A stretch of 64,000 nt of DNA from Nectonema munidae (Eukaryota; Nematomorpha; Nectonematoida; Nectonematidae): the NCBI GenBank assembly GCA_030549495.1, contig JAUIRK010000097.1, forward strand, positions 1,335,001 to 1,399,000, read 5' to 3'. A model generated the notes under the pieces. The model ran no database searches and was not told the origin of the DNA. It saw only the letters and a program-made list of their open reading frames with translations. Positions 10,739 to 21,900 of the stretch are shown here, one piece after another. Position numbers and translations under genes: made by a program. Each line of letters begins with the position of its first letter. Positions within the stretch are counted from its first letter, which is position 1.

Positions 10739-13700
10739 TGAAGAAAAGTGGAGGTTGCAAGAAAAGAAGTTGATGGAAATGTTGTTTTCTAGCGATAATT
10801 TTATTTACGAAATTAGGGAGTGAGAACATATTACAGGCTTGTTTCTTTCAGACGAGAGAGGTCTCTTGTTGATTCGCATCTGATGGCATCTCTTCATTTG
10901 TGTGCGCGCATGTAAAAATGAAGAAAGTTACACAAGAGGAACAACTTGCATGCAGAGAAAAGAGATGTGTTGAAGAAATTCGATGAAAGTGTCAAATTAG
11001 CTTGATAAGAAGAACATTTCGCTATGCGATGTAGATATGGTAGTGAAAAGCGTAGTAAAATGAAGTAGTATAATTTATTGATTTGCAACGCATTGATTAC
11101 TTAATAATTTTCTTTATTAATTTTTTAAATGTAACAAATTGTTTTTATATTTAATTAGTAAAAGGCAAAGACAAAGAATACGCCTCTCTCAATCAACGCA
11201 CTACAAGTCAGCGAAAAATTGATGCTTTCTTGTGGGAGCTACGAACAAATTAGTTTAGTCTGAAATGTATATATGAGCATTTCAGGAGAAAGATATTTTC
11301 AACAAAAAATGTCAAGGTCATGCTTGATTAAGAATAAAAAGTGTGAATATAGATGACCATTTTTGGAGTATATAACTCAATTCTCAATTAGTGTGTAGGC
11401 ACTCTAGTACAGAGTTTCTCGGAGATTGTTAAAAACTAAGAATCGCTCACTATGAAGTAAAAAAATACCCAAAATCTTTAACGCTTTTCAAAACAAAATT
11501 TTCTTCTAGAGGTTTCATATTTCAAGAAAATGGATTTATCTCCCATTCTTCTTTTTTAAATCAAATTGTTATTTATGAACAATAAGTGATGTTCCCGTGA
11601 AATTTATGATTAGAAAATTTTAGCTATGATTGAAATTCTTATGTAAAAAGTAAGTTCTTAAAAAAATATTTTAATATTTGTTTATATAATGTCGAAGTGC
11701 ATCCTAAAAAAATTGCCCACCTGAATTCATATATTGAGAGTTATCTTGCTTTTTGTCACCATATTTAAGCTGAATTATAATTAAAAAGCTGAAATTACAT
11801 TCACTGCATAAGATTTATTTTTGTCATTTTCTGGAAAAAAATAAACATCCAATGAATTCAAGTTAAAATTTAAAATTAATAAATATGAAGATATATTAAC
11901 AACGAGAGGGAAAAGTGATATTTTATTGCATAACAATACTAATTAGTGATTCGTCGATTCCAAAAATTATGCCAATGCTGATTCTAATGTCAATAACTTT
12001 AAAACAGACATCGGATTCGCTGTTTTTATTATGTGTTACAAAAGTTGGATAGGATAACCTAAATTGAAGATGGCCTTTGCAAAAGATGTCTCAATATAAA
12101 CACTTAAAACAGGAATCCAAATAATGGAAGAAATCTTAGAAAAGAATTGATGCCTCATAGATAAGCTAGATTTTATCTTGGCCTTTTTTTACTCATCTAC
12201 AATATATTTTTATCTCATTTCTTGTTCGAATTTATTATTTGACTGAAGGAAGGGAGGGAAAGGAGATACTTCTTCATTCAACGTTGCATCAAAGTAATGG
12301 AAATATGTGATTGTTCGATTTACAAGTTTCACTGGTTTATAACAAGTCACGGTAGAACAGTAGCGGATTTATATGGTGCGATTGCCATCCCCTCCCCCTC
12401 CTCCGAATTTTAAGCATTTTGGTTTATATTTCAATCAAGTTTAGCCTGGTTTTCTGAACGAAAGGTTGCATTTCAAATATGTACGATAACAAGAGTAAAT
12501 GTTCCTTTTTGTAATAAGGATAATTTTCAGATAGGCATTCATTTTGAAAGCTTTCGTATATTGAAGATTCAGAAAAAAATCATTTCAGACAAAAATTCTA
12601 TAAAATTGCGAGGTGATTAATTTTTTTCTAAATCAGCCCTGCAGCACAACACCTCATTCTCAGTGACTTTTTACTGGAATAAACCGAAATCTTATTAAAA
12701 CTTTTCGAAATTTTCAAGTTTTCAAAACAAATTTAATACGAAGTATTTGAGCGTTTTTTTCAACACAATTATTTTTTTAGTTTTTATCCACTTATTATAA
12801 ATTGAAAAAGCCGCATTTTATAGATATGAAATTTTCATTTCTTGGCACACTTGTGTGCGACTGGTCCTCAATGGCTAACGTCACTCTTTTGACTTAACCT
12901 TAACTATGTGATATAATTAGTATAAAAATTGAAAGCCAACTCTTGATGTGAAAAATCCAATAGATATCTATAAAAACGCGGTTTTACGAAGGATGAAATT
13001 TTACGTTTTACGTAAAACGGAATTTTAGTTTTACGAAGGATGAAATTTTTTAGATTTTCCATTAAAATTGGCTTGCTAATCTTCATGGTTGATATTTTTG
13101 TCAAAATAGCGATATTTTCGTTGATTTTTCGCTGTCGTTAACGTTAATAACAATAACGAACACGAATTTTTTGAAAATCACAAGATATTTTTATGTTAAC
13201 AATTTTGTTGATTTCTTTAACTTATCATCATAAATGTTTTTTACATCCAATGTTTTTTGAAGCCCTTATATACGCGCGAAATTAATTTGATACGTCTGCA
13301 AATGTTATTAACTTGTCTCTTAATATTTCAAATTTGGATGTATAATTCAACATGGGCCTTCATTAATATCTTGGATTTTCGTAGCAAAGAAACCTGGGGA
13401 ATCCACTCCCACAATGCATATTTAGTGATAAAAATTGTATTCTATATCAGTAGTGGGCAAATGCGACTCTTTGCTCAATCTGGTGTGGCTCTTATGCTTA
13501 CCTAGTTATTCTCTAAACAATTTTTGAGTGTGTGCACAACCAGTATTAATCAGTTGGAAAAGTTTTTTAACAAGATTCCTTCCCCAAAGAACTTATCTTC
13601 TCAAGAATACAGAATTTTTTGTCAATATGGTTTTTAATTTATCTTTATGTAAAAGTTTGAGATTAAATTTAAAAAAAATTAAACTTAGATTTTAACTTGT

Positions 13701-15652
13701 GGCTCTTTATAAGACATTAAAAATTATTTATGTCTCTTTTTATCCTCTCATGTGCCCATCTCTGTTCTATATCATAAATTTGCTAGCACCTCTGTGTGTT
13801 GCAAAAAGTGCTCTGCATAACGACATTAGCAAACATTCAAATTTTAAAGCAAGAGGGCATTACGGTTCTTCGAGAAAAAGGTTAAGTGAACAGAAAGGCT
13901 TTTCTTCCACACCTAATGTAAAGAAGCTTAAACCTATGTTATGAGAGCTAACTGAAATAATTCTTTTTTCTAAATTAGACTATTTATCAAGTATTTCAAT
14001 TGACTTTTTGTTAAATTTTTGCTAAAATTTGATATTTTAAATTGAAATAAATTATTTTTGAATTTTTTAGTTTCTTTGATTTGAACACATTCCAGCAAAT
14101 TATATGCGAAATATTTAAATTGTGTATTTGGAATTTATTTTTATATTTTCTAAAAATAGTCATGCATTTTTTTGGAAAAAGTTTACGAAAATTTTTTTTA
14201 AGTATTGATAAACTGAACGACTAAAACTTTTTCTAATCTAACGATCGAAATCCTTTTTTGTTTAAAGTAACAATAAGTATAACGAAGTTGTTTTTATTAG
14301 TAATGATATCAAGCTTAGTTGATAACATCGAACATCTTTGAGACTTTAATCTTTTTTACAGGGAAAAAAAGAAAAACTGACATCAATGATAAAGGGCTAT
14401 GCCTGCTTCTATAACCAAACTTTATAATGAATGTGAATCACAAGCATGCAACAATTTTTGATGATCTATTTGAACTGTTTGAACATCAAATCGAAACAAT
14501 AATTTTAATGAAATTTTTTCATTACTTTTCAATATTGATGCAACTACTGCTTTTTATGAGATCCAAATGGAATTAATATGGCCTTTAATCAGAAGTAGTT
14601 CATACTTGTCTTTATGAAATGCACAAGTTAGTGGATACATTATATACACTATTATACCAGACAAAATGTGATCGAATTGAATGAGAATACGAAAAAATAG
14701 CATTTATTTTTTGCCCAACATATGCCCTCGAAGCTCTTTTAAGTGTACTTAAAAATTAAGAACAAAAATGCCGCAATCGTTTAACTGATTCAGATGTAAA
14801 CAAGTTAGGATGGGCTTCGCCTCTTCTTCCATGAGTCCTGGTTTAAACGAAGTGAATTAAAATAGAAAAAAATTTAATATTTAGTTATTATTTGTTCACT
14901 GTATTTTTCATAAACCTTTTTTCAATGCTAACAACCAAGGAGAAGGGAGCTTATATTAAACTCACACAGGGTCATAACTGGGTTTGCTCCCCTGCTCACT
15001 TGGACTCCCAGTTTAGAAAATCGGTTCCCGTAGATAAAAAGAAATATAGTTAAAAACAAAGTCTATTTAAAAATTTTTTATAGTGCATAGGATATATTAA
15101 AAATATTTATGAGGAAGTTGTATTTGGAAAAGGCAATTTGAACTAAAAACGGTATATATAAGCTAAAAATTAAATTTAAAAACCTATATGGGATGTGTAA
15201 AAGCCTTTTTAACTTTTCTACAAATTTATTTCAATCAAATATTAACTACGCATTAGATTTGGGCATAAATTAATTAATTATATTCAAGTTGCGCTAAATT
15301 TGATATTTGACTTAAAAGATTTATTAACCATATGATAGCAAGGGTATATGCGCTTGAGAAAAAACATTTTCTGCAGCTAAATCTTAGAAATAAGCACTGA
15401 TTACCGTCTGTAGAGAAGTGTGTGTCACGTTAAACTCATCATCATTTTTTGACGCTTCACAGCAAGGAAATGACAAAATTGAACATGTAAAGTTGAAGGG
15501 AAGGATATCACATAAAGAGGAATAAATTCATGAAATGCGTGCTATCCATTATAACACTCTTATCAGCGCAGAACAAAACAAATTCAGAGGAAAAAGTTGC
15601 AAATTTTTTAACTTTTGCACAGGTGTTTGTTTTAGATACGAAAAAAAGGTGA
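10739..15652. other. Intergenic spacer with single hAT-like ends
   Basis: This lies between the LRR gene start and the acid lipase 3' end. It is mostly A/T-rich. Isolated hAT-like left ends without a matching right end occur at 12358 (CAGTAGCGGATTTATATGG) and 13448 (CAGTAGTGGGCAAATGCG, followed by GTGGCTCTT motifs as in Buster-type hAT ends). A short direct repeat of GTTTTACGAAGGATGAAATT sits at about 12980 and 13030 around an ACGTTTTACGTAAAACG palindrome. No gene is supported. Confidence 0.45.
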
Positions 15653-15904
15653 TCAAATTTTATTATTCATTTCATTTATTTTCAAAATATGAGGAATTTC
15701 ATTATAGACAAATTTATATGCTTCAATGCCCCAAATAAAATCCAAGTGATTAAAATTAGGAATCATCTTGATCATCTTGAGAGCTTTGGGAGAGAGCATC
15801 TTCATTTTTTGGCAGTTATCTCGAGTTGAAAGCCAATCATTTTCACCCCAGAATATAAAAGTAGGGACAGACATTTCTTCTAATGAATAAGCAGGAGGCT
15901 TAAA
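15653..15904 (-). CDS. Acid lipase exon 5 (last), acid and histidine of the triad
   Basis: The acceptor TTCAATAG precedes TTTAAGCCTCC. The exon encodes [20 protein letters not shown], then ENDW with the catalytic Asp and [10 protein letters not shown] with the catalytic His, ending at a TGA at 15655-15653. Length is 252 bp, phase 0. A possible poly(A) hexamer AATAAA on the minus strand overlaps the last codons (15663-15658). Confidence 0.88.
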   Translation of the reverse strand, partial: FKPPAYSLEEMSVPTFIFWGENDWLSTRDNCQKMKMLSPKALKMIKMIPNFNHLDFIWGIEAYKFVYNEIPHILKINEMNNKI

Positions 15905-18900
15905 CTATTGAAGCATAGAATTAGGTATATTAAATACTAGTGCTATAAATTATTTTTTACCGTGTGATATCTGAGTAGATTTCTGATGAAGCCGTAATCA
16001 AACATTTGAAACTTTTTGCTCCTTATCGATTGGGCATAGTGAATTATGTTTTTTACAGATGTTCCAGCAGGATAATGTTTTAAATAAAATGGAATTCGAC
16101 TCTTAAAAATACAATTTTCACAAAATTAGAAAGATCAAATCATAATAATCCAAGATAGAATGCCCACTGTGGGCTAATGTAATGGCTCATTCGGATTATA
16201 ATCAAAAACACATATTGGATAGAATCAATCTATCGAGTTAAATTATTATATATTTAATTTCTGTAGAGGATGAAATTATAAGATATATTACACCGAATAA
16301 ATTAACTCACAAAATTAATAAAAATACATTAGACATGAGCTCGTAGAGGCAGAACGTAAAGCTAAGAAACGACATTTCATTGCATTCAATTACACGCAAA
16401 GCAAGGAGCACAGAGACATCAAGAATTTGAACTTAAAATGATTGAAGAAGAAACAGAAGATTCATAAACAGGATAAATTTGTTAGATACATCCATTTTAT
16501 ATTGGGGAGGTTGTTAGCCTGTTTTCACTTAGCGAAAAATGACATATAAAAAGTTAAAATACTTTCTGAAGGTATTGCCAGGGGCGTAGACAGTGGTAGG
16601 GAGAGTACTGTCCCCTAAGTTCCTTTGGTGCTCTCCAACCCAAAAAAGGACCTGTTACATTTATAATGTATTGCTTATATAAAAATGAACAGCGGTATCA
16701 TGATCAACTTAAATCATTGTTTTTGAAATATAAGATGAGCTAGATTCCGAGTTCATAAACAGGTTTACAGATTATAATATAAAACTTTGGGAATATTTTG
16801 AAACTCCAAACCCGGGTAATACCGACTTTGTTAACTACAACTTCTATTATTTATATAGTATTTACTATAAAAAAGTTAAAACTCGCTTATCGCACAGTTA
16901 GTGAGCATACGTTTTGATTTTTTGATACAAGTATCATGACAAAGATCTGCGATTTATCTCGAGTGAGAAAATTAAAGAACTTTTATGCACCATGGCTACA
17001 GTTCACCCAATGCGAGAAATTTCATTTTAGCTGATCGAATACTAAATGAAGGAAAGAACTCTTGAAAACTTTCCTATAAAGAACATCTTAGAATTAAGCA
17101 GGAATGGTTTACGTTATGCAAGTTTGTTCATATTTCTATTTTCTGTTAAAAATGTTCAATCACTAAATATGAAAATAACTTAAATTTTAAACTGCAGTGC
17201 ATTTTTATTATCAACAACAAATTGCAGCGAATATTAATTCGAATTTTATTTATATTTAATAAGTTTTGCGGATAAATACCGACAAAAAATGAAAGCAGGT
17301 TTTAGCGGATAACCCCCTAAATTTTTTTGCTTGTATACGGGTAAAGAATTTCACTTCTCTCAGAACCCTAATAATAATAGGCACTTCATTCTTCAGCTTT
17401 GACGGAGTTAACCTTTTCATTGAAATACTTGGGAAATATACATTAAACAACTTCACAAATTTTCACAATAAATACGACTTCACAAGATGTGCAATAAACA
17501 ATTTCACAAAAAAATTTAAAACCAATTATTATCATCATTTTATATAGTTTGCGTACTTATATATTATATGCGCACGTTTCCATTTTGAAAACAAAAAAAA
17601 ATCATATATACAAAAATATGGGAAAATATTATTATGCAGTTCAACCAAAATAAACTTTTTCGGAGATAATTCCTAAAAGCAAAATTTAGATGGCGAAAAT
17701 TGATAAATGTTTAGACCAGTGGTTCCCAACGGGGGTAGGGGTCCATAGAAGAATTTCAAGGGGTCCATGGAAATTCTACTTCAAACTACTTATGCTGAAT
17801 CTCCTTTAATATACTTCTATTTTCCAAATCAATATAAATATATATATTTAGAGCTTTTTTAAATAAATATTTTCTTCCCTTTTTTAAAGTTTCATATTTT
17901 GAATCTTTATATATCCTTTTTATTAGTTACAATATTTTTGAAAAATTTATATTTTAATTGGAAAAAAATTTTATTCACATTTTATGTCAGGCTTTACGCT
18001 TTCTCTGATTTCATATGAATAAGCATACGATTTAATCAGATGACTAGAATCATTTTTTGCATAAAAATCTTTGATTAATTTTGTTGGCTCAAATTCAGTT
18101 GTAGGGGTCCATAGGTAAAAAAGTGACTGGAAAAGGGGGAACGGGATAAAAAAGGTTGGGAACCACTGGTTTAGACCATTAAAAATTATGAAGATTTTTA
18201 TTCTCCTTCCAATACAATGAGTGTAGCTCAATCAATATTCTCCAACTACATTTTTGTTAAAGGATGGTGAAAAAATGATAAAAAATTTTTATGAAAACTA
18301 CGAATTTAATTTGAATGTCGTCGACGCTTTATTTATGGTAAATTCTGAAAAGAAGAGATTTCTTGAAAGTATATAAATGATAATTAACTTTGATAAACAA
18401 CTTTCTAATGAAAGTCTGACATTGAAAAAGAAAAATTACTGAATTGCTTCATCCTAAAAAGTAGACAGAATACCTCATTTAAATTTTGAACATCAGGACC
18501 TTGAATTAGAAAGAGTATGTTTGAGCAGATATACTGCAGAGAATGGTCCTTGCAAAATATTTGCGCCAAAGTATCCACTACTCCTTGACTAGGCAAAAAG
18601 TCTTTGTAGCCGAAAAGAGTGGAAAAAATCTTTAGTCCATCATCCAAATAAGAAGCGTAGTGCAGTGGGCCTTTAACGCCAATCAAAAAGGCTACCGGAG
18701 CTAAAGCTACGTGTGCATCAATCTTGTTTGCGTAAGCACCTTTCTTGCTCATCATAGCAAAGGCTGCCTGACCTCCTTGAGAGTGAGTAATCAAACTCAG
18801 CTTGGCTTTCTTAGTTGCATTGAGAATGTAATCAATGAAGGCTGGGTAATCATATTCTGCCATTTCATCCCAACTAAAGTAATGGAAAGACTTAGCTGTC

Positions 18901-21900
18901 GTTATCGAAGTGAAAATTCGTAGGAGAAAAAGATTTACGTCCAATCCCAAAATAATTTGTCGCTCACTTTCAGTTTTTTATGCTTACGAGAAAATGTGTT
19001 TCCTCGTGAATTTCCAAGCCAAACATCAAATCCATTATCCCAGAGAATACATGCTAAAAATTTCCGATAGAACTAATTTAAGACTCAACAAAAGATATGA
19101 AGTGTAAGCGCATTGTATATGTAGAAACTATGGATTAAAGCTATTTTGTTAATAACCACATTCCCAAGATCGCATGTTACACCAAGTTTTTGCAAACGAT
19201 GTACAAGGAGATGCAGTTTTAATTCTAGGACGCTTTAATTATTTCCAAAATTTTAAGAAGAATGAATGAATGGGACATTTTCAAATTTTGACAATTTATA
19301 GAAGGAAGTATTTTGAGTAGAGAGTACACTATATCATACTTATTCCCCATTTTCTGTCTGTTATAATATGAGATGTGTTTAAAACTTGATAATGATGAAA
19401 AATAACAATAAAATAATAAGATAGTATAAATTTAATTATGAGTATTAAGTAATTTCTATATAATAACTTTATAATTTAGTATGGTTATTCAGATGCTGGT
19501 TTCGATAACACAAGGTCTTGGCTTCGACACCGCATCAAGCTTTCTTTCCTAAAGACCAACTTCAATTTATTTTGTTAGCGATATCTTGATAATTATACAA
19601 AACACTTAGAAAAAAATTATTTCAAAAAATTGCACACTCTTGACTTAAGCAAGTCAATATTCACATAAAAATGGTTTATTGACAGTATTACATCGGAGGG
19701 AAGAATAATCTTTTGAAACTGAACAAAGCGGAATCCACACTCGGAAATCGAACCTGGACGTTAGAATCAAAATCCACGACTTCCATCAATAAGTCATTTG
19801 ATTCGTATTCAATTTATGTTCGACAGATTTATGTTTGATTTAAAAAAAAATGTCCAACATTTTATTTAAAATTGATTTTATTAAAAGGTTAACTTTTTTT
19901 ATTGAAAAATTATTAATTTGCTTTATTTTCATTAATCAAAAATAATTATTGCTTTATGTCCTAATTATAATCATTAAGTTATTTTAAAAGAAATTTTATT
20001 TCTTCACGCACAAGAGATCTGCAACATATGTTTTCTGTCATATTAAACAGACCTGAAAAAATTTTTGTTCATTAGAATTTTCAGTCAATCCCCAAATCGC
20101 CCAAAATTTTGAAGATGTCGTATTTATCAGAAGCAATTTAATTTAATTACTACTATGGATTATTATCTATATGTAAACTGTATTTTAAGTTGATATTTGT
20201 TCTTCAAAAATCACATGAAGTAGTAAATTTTATCTTCAACGATTTGTATCCTTGCCTGCAATCTATTCATCAACATACATTACATAATAATGTTTAAGAA
20301 ATGTATCATTCTAAGAAAAAATTAATTTATAATTCAGGATTTTTAAGTAACTAAATAAAGAATAAAATGAGTAACTAAAAGAAACGTATTAATTAGTATT
20401 TCGCTGCCCGAACTAACTGACCTGAATTTTGCAGATCTTTGCCCCACCATTTCTAAAAATACATGTTCTGCTTAACTTTTAAAAAAAACTACACAAATTT
20501 TTTTTATAAAATATTGTAACTAATTAAATACTAAAATTTTTATAAATTTTTCTGTATTTTTGGAAAAAAATAAGCGAAATCTTTTTAAAGTAATTAAGTA
20601 ACTAACTAAATAACTAATTATCTCCTTAACTAACGAATTAACTATCTACCTAATTAACTAGTTAATTAAAACTCTAACTTAAAGGTTTAATTAATTAGTT
20701 GGTCAGTTAGTTAGTTAATTATTAGTCAATTACCTAAGAAGATAGTGGGTTAGTTACATAACAAGTTAGTTAGTTAGTGTTACGTTGAAGTGAAATTGAG
20801 GATATAATTTTATATTAATAAAAGTTGGTAGAAATCTTCAAACTTCTTGGCTCATTGATAGCCTTTTGTTTATGATAACGGTGAATTGGCAGAGGTCTTC
20901 AATCTTCTTGGCTCATTCATAGCCTTATAACGGTGAATTGGCAGAGGTCTTCAATCTTCACTTTTCTCTGGCTCATTGATAGCCTTTGTAGATGAGGGTG
21001 AAGATCTAAAGAAGTGACGCCTCGCTTTCTTTATTTACATATATATATATATAAGTATATGTTCTGTGCGTTATGCAGGTATGCGTATGTGTGTGTGTGT
21101 GTCCTAGTGAGTACATTGAGGCTTAAAGGTGTAATAAAGGTAATTGTGTCTTGGAGATTGAATATTAACAGTACATATTAGAGGATAATGCGTACATTAA
21201 TAGGAATTAATTGAATGTCATTTGCATAAACATTTGAGGATAAGGTTACAGTTAGTTCGTTTTAAAAGATATCGTTTACTTTTTTCCTTAAACATAAATG
21301 AATATAAAAGAATTGTTTTCCCCTTTAAAATAAAACTAAAAAGCTCTAATTCTTCTAAGAATAGCGAATGAAAATTTGATTAGGTGGTGGGAGAAAACTA
21401 AACAAGTGTCAAAAATTATTTGGAAATTTGCGTGAGGAATCAGAAAAAAATCGTGGACCATTGATCTAAATGAAGGTTCTGATTTTTTTTCTAGGTAAGT
21501 ACCCCCTGAGTTATAAGAACATCTATCCGAACCCCAAATAATCTGTCATCGAACAGAATGGTAATTTAGTGACTAACTCAACATTAGTCCTGCGAAAGAT
21601 ATCAAATATTTTAAATTTTAATGACTTTATTCAGAAGAAATATTAATATTGCAAATATTTTAGTGATAATACACATGGATGAGTGAAACAGTATTTTCTT
21701 AAAAATCAATCAATACTGAACTTCATTGTGAAGGCTGTGTTTGTTTGTTACAAATAAGTTTTCCAATTGGAGGAGCAGTATTAGACAGTCACACTCGTAG
21801 GTCATGCTACACATTAAGTCGTGATCGATGTTTGGTTTTCATGTTCAACAGCGTTAAAAATCGTTGGTCACATAGGTGAGTACTAGGGAACATTAGAAAA

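Noticed and set aside
13257-13944. Two open frames of about 80 codons
   Set aside because: They overlap a hAT-like end, are A/T-rich and resemble no known protein.
15535-15738. 67-codon plus-strand frame near the lipase 3' end
   Set aside because: It overlaps the last lipase exon on the opposite strand and has no recognisable features.
17971-18231. 86-codon minus-strand frame
   Set aside because: It runs across the end of a hAT MITE and its target duplication, so it is not a gene.
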